From: Exophiala sp. HKRS030 | Taxonomy: Eukaryota > Ascomycota > Eurotiomycetes > Chaetothyriales > Herpotrichiellaceae | NCBI GenBank assembly: GCA_023897205.1 | Contig: JAHWDD010000003.1 | Coordinates: 5,459,665-5,523,664 of the forward strand | Direction: 5' to 3' | DNA length: 64,000 nucleotides | Shown here: one piece after another, positions 22,961 through 33,925 of the stretch | Position numbering within the stretch: position 1 is the first letter of the stretch | Layout: each line of letters starts with the position of its first letter | Translations under genes and position numbers: made by a program | Notes under the pieces: model-generated | Databases searched by the model: none | What the model saw: only the letters and a program-made list of their open reading frames with translations | Told to the model about the DNA's origin: nothing

Positions 22961-25900
22961 ATGCTAGAGCGTGCTGCCTCATGTGTTGAGCCAGCTTCAC
23001 AATTATTGGTCAGACGTCTAGAACTGCCCTTACGGTCGCAGAGAGCCCTTGGGCAAAGCTTCTGGAAACATGGAAATGAACATCTTCATCTACCCCCTGG
23101 TGGCCACACTACCTCAACACCGTCAGAAGCGTACCGCAGAGCAGATACTCAGCTGACATTGCGTCCGAGTCTTGGCCTTTGGCTCATACCCAGCCCGTCT
23201 CAACCGAACGCCGCCTAGGTCTATATCGCTCCCCAACTTCCTCCAGGTCTTATACTAGAAGCGCTAGACGGGGACAACAGGCAAGTGCCCCGATCTCGGA
23301 ACGAAAGCATTTGCTTGATCCCGATCTTCAACTTGGACATAGCCGCTCCGTCTCAGACCCGAATCTACCTCAGACATTCGACGGAGCTACACTTGTTACC
23401 CCCGCCCTGCACCCCATTATGGAAATACTGATTCATCGGAGGACAATCAGAACGAGAGTGCTGAAATAAGAGAAAAATTCACCGAAAATGGCGAGGACAA
23501 TGCACAGGGCTCAGCAGAATACGCGTTCTCTGGCAATCCAGCTGAGACTCCTACCCCCAACGATGGACAAGGTGGCATCATCGATACCAAATCCGCACTC
23601 CAAGAGCTTCTCGACGAGATTTCGAGAGCACCTGACGAACCAGCAAGTGCTTCGACTCTCAACAAGGTAGCCTACCTCTTCCGACAGCTCACCAATCAGG
23701 GAGAATATGGCTCCCAAGTGCTCCGCATTGCGGCATCGTCAAATGACGTGGACCTTGCGCACATTGGCCTCACGGCATTTCGATCAATTCCTCGTCAGAG
23801 GCGAACACAGCAAGATTACAGCCACGCCGTTTCCGTTTCAATAAAGTCCAACATGTATCGTCAGGCTCAGAGTATCAACTTGGAAGCCACTTCCCGCAAT
23901 CTCAACGAGGAATGCAGTCCTCTTCTTCTGCTACACAGCGTGTCTCGACAATTATGGAGAACCGCGGCAAAAGTCTGGCAAACTTCGTACGAAGGTCAAT
24001 CTCAGATCTCTTTAGCGAATCCTAACATCGATGGAAAGCTGCGAGCTGCAGGTTCTAAGGACCAGAGTTTACCTGCGGCCATCCTCAGCTTAGGCCAAAT
24101 GCTGTCCAACAATTCGCTAATGGTCTCCTCCGACCATGGTTCCCTTGTAGCCTTGAGTCGCAATCTATTACGTCTCCTGGTCTCTAGTGGCGTTCTAATG
24201 AGCGACATCACCCCAAAAGGCTTACTGGAAATCTTCCATAGCTATTCCCCGTCTCCGAAAATTCATGGTCAAGCCTTACAAACGCTACTGAAAGCTGCCA
24301 AACGGTTGGACAAAAGTGGCCTTTCCATCCTAATATACCGTCATCTCCGCAAATCCCGTCCTGACTTCTTGCCTTCCCCTGCAACCTTCGGAGTCCTTGT
24401 GTCATTGCACTGTGAAGAGGGAGCTTCTTCAGAAGTCTTGCGAAGCCTTCTTGAAGAGTTCGCTGCCTGCCATGGAGTTGCTGATAAACCTAGTTATCAA
24501 CGCATCCTTTCTGCTCTTGCCCGGCAAGGCGATGTAGACGGTGTACAAGAGATCTTTCTTGATATGTGCCGCGTACATGGTCGCCCAAAAGAAGCGGCTT
24601 TCTACACTCCACTTCTTTATGCCCATGCACGCTTGGGTGACATCGAAGGCGCCGAGAGGGAGATGAAGCGCATGGAAAGCTGGGGCATCAAGCAGACCAC
24701 ATACACCTGGAACATTCTCCTTTATGCTTATGCAAGGTCTAGTCAACCAGAGAAGACACTGGCGCGCTTCGCAGGCATGAAATCTCAAGGATTCAACCCC
24801 GATGCTGTGACCTTCGGGACCTTGATGGCCTTGCACTCACGAGCTGGTGATACAAATGCTGTGCTCGACATTATTGAAATGGCTCAACAATCCAATGTTC
24901 AAGGATCCTATGATATTATCGCTGGCTTGGTCCATTCCTATTGCCTCAATGATCAGGTGGACGATGCAATGAAACTTGCCGTGGTAGTAACCGAGGCGAG
25001 GTTCGCCGGCTCTCCTATCAAGATTTGGAATCATATTTTGAAATATCACGCCTTCCAGGCTCAGCCGGAAAAAATCCTAGGCGTCCAGGAAAAGATGAAA
25101 GAACTCAACGTGCAGCCCGATGGCATGACTTATGCAGCATTAATGACCGGGTTGGTTGTCATTGGGAAAACGGAAGATGCTTTGCAAATTCTAAGGATTC
25201 TTAATCTCAATTCGCAACTGGCGGCGACTCGTTTCCATTATGCAATCATCCTTCACGGCTATGCCATGGAGGGCAATCGTGACATGGTCCAGGTTGTCTT
25301 TCATGAAATGCTAAACCGGTTCTCACGACTTGATGCAAGCGTACGCATGACTATGCTCCGACACCAAGGACGATTGGATCTCACCGGTGATAGAGATGAC
25401 CTGTCCTCAACTGTGGATTTGTTGATGGAGGTTGTGCTCGACAACCCTGTTCTTGATCGTGCCTCCAGAAATCCACAACCAGGACTTGGTCGAAAAAGAG
25501 CTATCGACGTGCTCCCGTCAGCTTATTTCGAACATGTTACTAGCCTCCTGACCGCGAAGGGCCATTTCAGGCAAGCCGATAGACTTATGGAACGATATTC
25601 GTCACTTTCTCGTTCATCATACGCAAACCTCGAGAAAGATCGGCCCCTTCAATTGACATCCTAACTATTCGCATGAGCATTCTGTGCAGCCAGCATAGGT
25701 GGGCCAAGGTGGAAGACACGTGGCTTGAGGTTCTCAAATTAGCACTGAAAGTCGCACAACCCATCAACATCAAAGAGGCATATAAAGACAATGAAACATC
25801 GTTGAAGCCGCGTAGGGATGGACATCAAGATAGAAAGATAACAGATTCAACCACTTCGAGGGCAGAAATGTGGTATTAGACAGCAAGGCGACCAATGTCA

Positions 25901-27501
25901 AGTCAATGATACTTACGGGATTCGACACGCCACTCGAATCACCCCTCGATCAACCCAATCTCAAAATCTTGCCCTCCCAAAGATTTCTGATCGAAGCGGC
26001 GATCACACATTATTTGAGTGCCCTGGGTCAGCAGAATCAACACGACAGGGCTATACAAGTGGTCGAAAAGCTGGAACGTGTTGGCTTCGCACTTACCAGC
26101 AAAAATCTCAACTTCTTCATCCAGATTTTGACCCAATCGCCGGAGTATAGCCATCAACTTTTAGCGTTCACCATCTTTGAGCAAAGATTGCTATCAAACA
26201 CTCCGCCTTGGGGCTACCTCAGACGTGGGAAATGGATCTCGTCCTCCGTAACAATCGAAGGACAGCCCTTGGCGTCCGTAAAGATTTTTGACAGGAAAAT
26301 GGAAGAAAAACGGAGGCCTGGTCAGCTCATGCCAACATACTGGACTGTAGTCCACTTGGCTGCTGTCCTGCAGAAATTTCAGCGTCTCACAAAGCACTAC
26401 CACGCTCACGGCAACCGCTTGCGAGATGTTACGAAACGTGCGAAAGGTACCTGTGCCTTCATTCGTAGAATGCCATATCTCAAGGATCGGATTCAGGGCA
26501 CACTTCTTCGAGGGAAATCGTTCATCATTGGAGATCGTCCCAAACGGACACGTGCGGCCCTACCAGTCGACCGGTCTGGTGTCCTGGAAAGTCAATCACC
26601 TGTTGATCATGTTCCAGTGGATGAAGTACTCACGCTGGAAGATATAGTCGAGAAAGAGATGGACAACCCCTTAGACCCTGGTCATCACCATGATGCAATA
26701 GCTAGGAGAGTCAGGCAAATGGAACAGTATGAAGGACAGATACCCAGAGATGCCACATATTTGGAGCGACGGCGATCTTTCGAAACGGAAGAGAAAGCCA
26801 AACACAGGGTCAATCTTAGAGAACGTCGTCTGCTTGATACATTCAACACTCTACGTCACGATCTCAAACTCCCTCGTGTCATGAGCAGCCGTCGTTTTGG
26901 CCGCCCTGCAGCTACTTTGCAACCAAATCTGAGGAGACGAGTCAAGGCTGCACCTAGTGGTAACAGTCTGTACAACCCGGCTTTCACCCAACTTGAAAGG
27001 GAAAGCCTCGAATTATGGAAGCAACGTCTTCACCGACTGGAATTACTTGACCAAATGAGTAGCCGAGACAGGCCTCCTCCTATCGAAGCTAGAAAATCCC
27101 ACGTACCTGATCCAAAACAAGGGGTTGAACCGCCATCTGCTGATGATAGTCAATTTGATAAAGGAGCTCTGCGATCTTGGCCTCGAAAAGCTTTGCGAGA
27201 TGCCAAATCATCCGAGATACCACTTCAAGTGCAATTGCGAGCTCGAATTCCTCGACTTGCACCCACAAACAGGATGAAACGGAGCTTCAGCGCCAATCGT
27301 TCGGCGCGTAAAGCCAAGAAGTTGAGAAAACGCAGGCGTCGAGCCCGTCGTGCAATGAACAGGATGGCCGCACGAGCGGACGATATCCAGAAAAGTATCG
27401 CGCCCGAACCAAGCGAGCCCAGTATTGTTCCCGAACCAAGCGAGCCCAGTATTGTTCCCGAACCAAATGAGAATAGCCACAACTTGAACGACACGACCTA
27501 G
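22961..27501 (+). CDS. Giant pentatricopeptide repeat (PPR) protein with four one-base frameshifts
   Basis: PPR proteins are mostly mitochondrial RNA-binding factors for RNA processing or translation. With four bases restored this is 1514 aa and intronless. It starts MLERAASCVEP at ATG 22961. The frame is interrupted at C5 23093-23097 (restoring LPPWWPHYLNT), at a C run within 23399-23415 (restoring HYGNTDSSEDN), at C4 25644-25647 (restoring RPPSIDIL) and at A3 25866-25868 (restoring RAENVVLD). The PPR array lies at about 24560-25300, with units such as YTWNILLYAYARSSQPEKTL and VTFGTLMALHSRAGDTNAVL. The C-terminal third is basic, with KKLRKRRRRARRAMNRMA, and ends in a short tandem repeat. The N-terminus is plausible for mitochondrial import but is not certain. 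Confidence 0.88.
27403..27471 (+). repeat. 27-bp in-frame tandem repeat in the PPR gene
   Basis: Two full 27-bp units and a partial third encode repeated EPSEPSIVP just before the stop codon. The two full copies look identical at nucleotide level, which suggests recent expansion or active length change. Confidence 0.9.
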
Positions 27502-28239
27502 TTTAGATTCGACACACTTTGTACAAATATAGATGTAGATAAGCGAATGCATAATTTCATGTAAACTTGGGGTTCTCGGTTCTGTGCTCTTATAGACTAA
27601 CTAGCAAGTACTTGTGTTCAGCATTAGGCACGAATGTGGGTATCTTTCTAACTTTCTGTACGGCTATTAATGGCGTACATCGTCGCGACCAAATAACGAA
27701 TGTGTAGAGTAGCGAAGCCTACATGCAAACGCGTTCAGTCAGATTGCGAGTCTTTTACGATGAGATTCGGCGGGAAAAAATTGTGTAAAAGACTTTTCTA
27801 GCAAGGGAACATGTCTTGTATGGATAGCCATTCACATGGCAGGCCTGGTACCATCCAAGTGGTGTGCAGTACTAGCCTCTACTGACGGCGCGTTTTCCAG
27901 CCTGAACGGGGAGTATGTTATTGTTGTGGTCTTGCATGCATGAGGTGTTGAACGATTTTTTCCTTTTCTGTGTCTTTCCTCCCTCCTGTCTGCCCCTGCT
28001 TATTGATCCTGCATGGGATATTTGTCGGGACTTGAAATACATTTCTTTTCCGAACCGTACCTTCTTTCAGGGACAACTCTTACCTGTTCCAGAGGCATTT
28101 TTGTCCTACAAAGTGCATCTCGTGCAAGACATAGCGGTCAACTCGCTCTCTGGAACAGTCCCCACAACAAGTCTCTCAAGGTCTCACTTCGCGGATATCA
28201 GATTGGTGGTAACGGGTATCTTCGCTCGCCGGCTACACC
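27502..28239. other. Intergenic region, no gene seen
   Basis: 3' flank of the PPR gene and T/C-rich leader of the next gene. The open frame at 27915-28370 overlaps the following gene in another frame and has no family match. Confidence 0.5.
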
Positions 28240-28881
28240 ATGACTCCCAGCACCGATCGCTCCACAGATCCGGAAGAGGCTACAGTTTCTGTGCCTGCCA
28301 TCATCCTGGTTATTGGGACTGGTACAGTGATAACCTATGCTTGGATCTGGGCAGTGTATCACTTTCGTAGAAGCTGTCGGAGGTTCCGAGAGCTACAACG
28401 CAGGCGCGATGCCAGGCGTGCCGCCGAAGAGGAGTGGCGAGAAGCATATCTTAGGGCAACCGCCGCACGCGAACGGGACAGGGAGAGGCGAGTGGAAAGA
28501 GCCCAAGAACATGCTCGGCTGCTAGAGTCTGATATGGTCGGCGAAGCCTCCAATTGGGACGGTCAGACCCTTGCTTCCCTGTCTCCTCCAGACTCGGCGT
28601 ATGATGGTACCGATGAAAGTTTTGGGTCTTATGAATCGATGACCGACTCGAGCGCCGGTTGGTCAACCCCTGAAGACTCAGCGCGCTCATATGGCACATT
28701 CACCGTTCAAGAGCATTCAAGGCAATGGACTCGGGAAGAAGGCACGGAGCAAGAAATGTTCGATAATGCACTTCAGGATGATCATGATGCGTGGTTAAGT
28801 GAACGAACTCTGAATGACGAGACAAATGAGCATTTCGAAACCCCTGCCACGTCACAAATCTCATCGGTTCTCAATCAGTGA
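28240..28881 (+). CDS. Hypothetical single-pass membrane protein with Arg/Glu-rich coiled segment
   Basis: 213 aa, no intron. A short polar N-terminus (about 17 residues) precedes one membrane helix (VPAIILVIGTGTVITYAWIW). A highly charged Arg/Glu/Ala segment of about 60 residues follows, for example RRAAEEEWREAYLRATAARE, and probably forms a helix or coiled coil. The acidic, Ser-rich tail has no known domain. The start lies in a good context (CACCATGA). No recognised family. The neighbour at 29817 is another single-pass protein on the same strand 0.9 kb away. Coding status rests on length, start context and the ordered architecture. Confidence 0.55.
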   Translation: MTPSTDRSTDPEEATVSVPAIILVIGTGTVITYAWIWAVYHFRRSCRRFRELQRRRDARRAAEEEWREAYLRATAARERDRERRVERAQEHARLLESDMVGEASNWDGQTLASLSPPDSAYDGTDESFGSYESMTDSSAGWSTPEDSARSYGTFTVQEHSRQWTREEGTEQEMFDNALQDDHDAWLSERTLNDETNEHFETPATSQISSVLNQ

Positions 28882-29816
28882 AAGCCAAACATGGCCCTCG
28901 TTGGACATGTCTTGAGAGAGGGAGATCTCATTTTCAGCTTTCGAGAGGGTGAACAAGATCGTCGTACAATTGTACACATCCATGGCGTCCGCGGGTTTTG
29001 ACTGTTGGTTTTATGGCAAAAGGCCGGGCCAAAGACGGCTCCAAAGACTCATCTTGCCCATTTCTTGCTTGATCTCTGCTAGGACAAAGATGGTTGAGAG
29101 GACACAGTGGCGAGAAAAGGCTGCTTCTGATCGTGGTTGAGGCTGAAGGAGAAACTGGATTGCGGACGACTGATCGGTTGAAATGACAATCGATCCCTGG
29201 CTTGCAAGACAAAGACTCAAATTTTGACCGCATAGCCTTGATTGCTCGATTTGTCGTGTTTCTCCTCTGTCATTGAGGGTTTCCAAACTGCTGGCCTCAA
29301 TCCTCCAATAACAAGATAGAGTCTGCAATCATGTGTAGCGCAGGATGAATTTGATGTCCATATGGCTGGTCGTTGGCCGTGTAAATTCGGCGACAAGAGA
29401 TTAATTAGAACGTCCAACCCATTTGATGAGAGGACAGTGACACTTATTCCTGATAGCTTTTTGCCGAAGATGTCCACGCGAATCAACTGACTTATGGCTG
29501 GGAACTCGTCACCAGGCTGAGAAAATCCGAGACATGGCTAAAAACGAGTTTTACATTTCAACCAGAACATTTGGGTCGGCTTTAAACATGCCAAGTCGTC
29601 TGTTTGAACATTTCCAACCCGTAAACCCAGTGTTTTCCTCGGTTCAGGAGTATTAAGTGGTGCTGATACTCCGTACACTCGTCTTCAGTTATTCAACCAC
29701 ATAAGTTCTGGAGTTGCCTCGATCAAGTCCATATATCTCCTCATTGCCGAGTTGCACATTTTCTGTGATCCCCTCCTGCTTTCACCTCAAAGACAACCGA
29801 ACATCTTACAGTCGCC
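28882..29816. other. Intergenic region, no gene seen
   Basis: Lies between two same-strand membrane-protein genes. The minus-strand frames at 28934-29486 overlap one another and have no family match. A T/C-rich leader precedes 29817. Confidence 0.45.
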
Positions 29817-31003
29817 ATGGATCATCCGGCTATCATCACCATGATCGTCGTGGGCAGTGTCCTTATTGGCTTGGGCACATACTCCAGTTTCAGATATATT
29901 CAGGATAGCAAGACGTGGCGCAATCATCGCAACGACGAAATCGAGAGTCGATACACAGGAATATTCGCACATGAAACAACCTCGTTTGCGCCAGTCAGTT
30001 ACGGTGATAGATCACCTCCGGGAGTATGGAATGGTGTTTTTGGGGCCAGAAGACGGTCCACCGTCACTCAGGCTGCCTTCGAAAACATGGTTGGAAAAGA
30101 CAATGCCAATTCTCATCCTAGACGACCTTCGAATCGAGCCGATATTGTCAATAATGGTAATAGCATGATGATGCATCCTGGCACCCTGGTATACACCGAT
30201 ACCGGACGTCCTCCTCCATTGCCACGGGTTGTGGCAGGACCATACAAGCTTCAAGACTGTGACTCCCCACAAGCTTCAGCATCTACTGCATCCTCAACTC
30301 ATCAATCTGCCCCGAAACCCCTGTGACTAATTCTCATCTGTCTCAAACCGCTGGATCAAGGCCTCCAGCACAGCCATTTCGAACACAGGATATGGAGCCC
30401 AATGAAGCAAAAGATTCCCCGGTCGAGTCCAAACCAGGGTTGATAGCTCGAATTGTCGATATCAGACACGCTTCGAGTTTCTCCGTTCGTGACGCTAGAG
30501 TGCCACCACTTTTTCAGAAGAAGGTTGAAAAGCAGAGCATACCCTGCGAAACTACCAAACTGTCTGGTTGCAGTGCGAAGGAGGCCCCTGAGCAGGTTTT
30601 GATGACCGGTGAATCCGCCAAAAGCAGCTTTGTTGCCGATCAAGTGCGACAGGCATGCAAAGATTTTACCACCAGCCTTCCCGAGCAACCGTCAAAACAT
30701 GAAGATATTGGTATGGCTGAGCTTCCAGCTCAATCCCAGCCACGCAGTCGTAGTGGTAGTCAGGTCTCAAATTATTCTCGACCTATGCCGATCAAAACCG
30801 CGAACATGGCAAACCTCGAAGAAACCAGTGGAAATCAGGCTCCCCGGAAAATACTCATCTCGCCAGAGCTACAGGAGAACAACACAAAGCAGTTGCCCAG
30901 TGTTCATGATGCGGTCATATCCCCATTGACCTTGGAAAAACCACGTCGATGGAGTTGGTCTGCAGATGACGATACTCCGGCTCAGATCCATGGTGACCGT
31001 TGA
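29817..31003 (+). CDS. Hypothetical single-pass membrane protein, probably one gene split by a frameshift
   Basis: The first frame (29817-30326, GCCATGG start) begins with a membrane helix ITMIVVGSVLIGLGTYSSF, then a polar region with PPPLPR. It stops shortly after a C4 run at 30318-30321. Adding one C makes it run straight into the next open frame, which ends at 31003, giving 395 aa. The second part is Ser/Pro/Gln/Lys-rich and looks disordered, ending near RRWSWSADDD. I recognise no family. The joined model is an inference; it agrees with the one-base losses in conserved genes of this window. If it is wrong, the first protein is 169 aa. Confidence 0.5.
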
Positions 31004-31284
31004 GACAGATATGGAGCAACAGCAATGAAACTCTCAGTGGAGCGAATCAGAGTGTCGGCATTTGCCTTTGGGGATGTACCTGCGCAGATATGCATAGACA
31101 ATAAGTTGTAATTTGGAGGCAACTTTACCAATGATTGGTCAGATTTTTCCATTTGTTTAGGTTGAATGCGGATCACCGGTAGGCCGGGGCCCGAATGACA
31201 AAGGATGAGCAGGCACTTTGTCGTTGGGCTGTCGTTTATATCATGGTAATCGTAATAGAGTTGGTTTAGCGAGTGTCCCAGTCC

Positions 31285-32007
31285 TCATCGCTTGTTTCCA
31301 ACTGCAGCCCATCTTTCTCTGCTCCTGACCCCGACGCCCTCGTCCACGGTTGACCCACTGGTAGTGCTGCTGGCCCATGCTTCACCGATTTCGCCGATGA
31401 CTCGACCTGGTCTTCCAGCGACAATGCTTCCAGGAGCCCACACAGTATTGGCAGGAAGAACGGTGCCGTCAAGGACCTTGACGTTGTCTTTTATCATAAC
31501 CATATTTCCTATGACACAATTTGCACCAATATGGACGTTGCTTTTTATTTCGGCAGCTCGAACTTGAGTGTTGGGGCCAAAGTAGACGTGGTCTGAAATT
31601 CGAAGAGCAAGATATTGTACTACCAGTTGAGGTTCACCACCGTTGGGGTTGACCACAGTGGTCATGCGAGAAGGCGGATGGAGCGTACAGCCAGGGCTAA
31701 TGAAGACATAACGTCCGAGGTGGATTGAGGTGTTTTCTTGAGACACAGATTTTTGATCTCCCGCTGCCGCTGGTGGCTTGGTTTGCGCAGGACGTACAAG
31801 ATCACCGTGAATCAAGACATCTCTCTGGACGACGCACTTGCCCGCCAGGACGATATGTTTAGGTCCTAAAATGACAGCATGTCGACTTATCTTGTTACCT
31901 GAGTCCTGTAAGAATGGTCAGGAACTAAAGAGGTGGATAGCGGGTAAGGATGAGATGGTACTCACTGTCTCTATGTACTCCCCCCGGACCGCAGCTTTAG
32001 GAGGCAT
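31285..32007 (-). CDS. DCTN5: Dynactin subunit p25 (DCTN5-like)
   Basis: Left-handed beta-helix subunit of the pointed-end complex of dynactin, which helps dynein bind cargo such as early endosomes in filamentous fungi (family knowledge). Two exons, 32007-31966 and 31905-31285, give 220 aa. The 60-nt intron has donor GTGAGT and acceptor TTACAG. Exon 1 encodes MPPKAAVRGEYIET and exon 2 continues DSGNKISRHAVILGP, matching the conserved start of p25. Hexapeptide-type turns are seen in KSNVHIGANCVIGNMVMIKD and VLDGTVLPANTVWAPGS. The C-terminal 35 residues are Ser/Thr/Arg-rich and species-specific. The promoter side carries TGACGTCA and ATCACGTGAT sites. Confidence 0.93.
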
Positions 32008-32968
32008 ATCTCTGCGCCTCTTATGGGGCAAATTCTTTGCCCATACACCTCTTACGGGCGCATTGACAGCGACACAGCGGTCTACAAATGAATCATGCGT
32101 TTGACACGAAAAGCAATGCGTTTATGTCTAAAGGGAGCGCGGACTGCTTCCTTTCCGCGGTTGATAGAAATCGGCGTAGGGGAGTTCAAATGACGTCAAA
32201 TCAACAAAGTGCATCACGTGATTATCATAGTCCCTTTCTATCGACTTCAATCGTGCTTCTACGATACTTTGATGCTTTTGTTGAGAGACCGTTGCACAAA
32301 CCCTAACCTTCTTGTCATGGTATGTTTGGCCTAGACGCGACTCCTTCTTACTGACGCAGGTTTTAAAAATGGCTCTGCGGATTTCATGCCAAAGCTACTA
32401 GGCTGTTCTTCAATACCTAGGTGAGAACCCAATGCCACAGCTCGATATCCCGTCACCAACGCTAGGGAGGCAAGTGAGTAATGGGTGTGACCAAGACTAC
32501 CTACCCTTCACATGCTAGCATCACTGAAGGGTCAACAAAGGTCTCTAGCCTTCTTACTAATAGTCAGAGTCACCAGACCACAGCTTGAGTGAGGTGTTTT
32601 GGTAACTTTCAGCGCATGGAAGACGTGAATCTTGCCATCACAAGTTTGAGACCCGCCAAAGCACCTGGAATCCCTGAGAATGCATGTCACAACCAAGAGT
32701 TAAGATGATCACCATTTCCCCCATGTTTTCACCCAAAACATGGATCGCGACCAGGGAATTCACTCCATGCCCAGCCCTTGCGATAAGTTCCACGGGAAGG
32801 CTTCTTTCTAGCCATGCATTTCCTATGATCGTCCGTTCTCGTCCTTGTCCAGTTCATGGGTACAGTGTGCTCTGCTTTTCGCAACCAGAGCTTACAATCG
32901 CGACGAATACGAATACGCTCAACAGTGCAAGCTTGACAAGTAGTGCCGTTCCTTACACCGGAGCCACA
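32008..32968. other. Divergent intergenic region between dynactin p25 and a basic-protein gene
   Basis: Contains two palindromic candidate sites listed separately. The frame of the downstream gene stays open back to ATG 32684, but that extension lacks the features of the rest, so it is treated as leader. Confidence 0.45.
32191..32222. promoter_or_regulatory. Paired palindromes TGACGTCA and ATCACGTGAT
   Basis: TGACGTCA at 32191-32198 and ATCACGTGAT at 32213-32222 are 14 bp apart and about 190 bp upstream of the dynactin p25 start. The first is the ATF/CREB bZIP consensus and the second contains the CACGTG E-box core in the RTCACRTG context of Cbf1-type bHLH factors. Binding is inferred. Confidence 0.4.
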
Positions 32969-33675
32969 ATGAGAGACCGAGATGAAGACGTAATCATGTC
33001 TTCGAACGTCGAAGATTTCAACAACATTGCTCTGTCTCAGCTCCCGGAGTCGTGCCAGAACAAACCCTCTCAAACAAGAAAGAAGAAGAAGCGCAAGAAT
33101 AAGAAAGCGTCTTTGGTCCAACAGCCTCCCAAATCCAAGTCTGCATCCAAAGTGTCCAAATCTCGAAAAAGACGCCTTGCCAGACGAGCCATGGGGCTGA
33201 CTTTACAACAAAAAATGGCGGCGCCGCAGATTGGTGAAAGTCTGCCAACAGGCTGGACAGCTTCCTCGATCGCAGGGGGTCTAGAAGAGCCTTCGAAGCC
33301 TCGACAAGAATTTCGAGATCGATGCATGCGCACAATAGTTCCACCCAAAGACTCTGCGAAGGAAAGTCCAAGTATGTCGACTCCTCCACCTTCCTTCTTG
33401 CTCCTGTATACCGTTTCGGAGTCCACAGTGCTGATTCATAACGACAGGCACTGGCAATCAATTGAAGTTGGCGGGAATTGCCTTGAGGGAGACTCTTCGA
33501 GTGCGAAAAGTGCTGCGGCATGCCACCGCGCGTCGCTGGAAAGACCACGGTCCTAGACTTAACCACGAGGCAAAGATGGATGCTATCACAAAAGGTATGG
33601 CTTTTCTTCGCTATTTTGGATTGGCCACTGGCTGATATATCGTCCTCCTTGACAGAGCTTGAGAAGGCATTTTAA
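32969..33675 (+). CDS. Small basic protein of unknown function (three exons)
   Basis: 189 aa from ATG 32969 (context CCACAATGA). Exons: 32969-33371, 33448-33594, 33656-33675. Intron 1 (76 nt) has donor GTATGT and acceptor ACGACAG; intron 2 (61 nt) has donor GTATGG and acceptor TTGACAG. The N-terminal half carries a lysine-rich stretch (RKKKKRKNKK) and KSRKRRLARR, which look like nuclear or nucleolar signals. The spliced C-terminus reads LKLAGIALRETLRVRKVLRH and ends ITKELEKAF, a compact helical segment. Unspliced reading gives a different, unlikely tail. I recognise no family. Both junctions keep frame, which supports the model. Confidence 0.68.
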
Positions 33676-33925
33676 TTACACATTCCGTGTCACGGTCATG
33701 TTATTTTCTTCCTTTACAAGGCTAATTGGAACGTGGTCCCTCAACGACTGTATTGGCGGGTTCATTGCATTATTGACTCCGCCATATGTTCTCCTTGGCT
33801 TGACGACCTTCTAGAAGTGTATCACTATGCATCTATTCCACTAGTGGTACTATGATCCACTCAAACAGCTAGGCTATTCGAGTCAAACGTTCACCTTCTT
33901 GTATCTGTGAAATCCCTCTTGACCG

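Noticed and set aside
32684..32968. N-terminal extension of the small basic protein from ATG 32684
   Set aside because: The added 95 residues lack coding-like bias, and the ATG at 32969 has a far better context.
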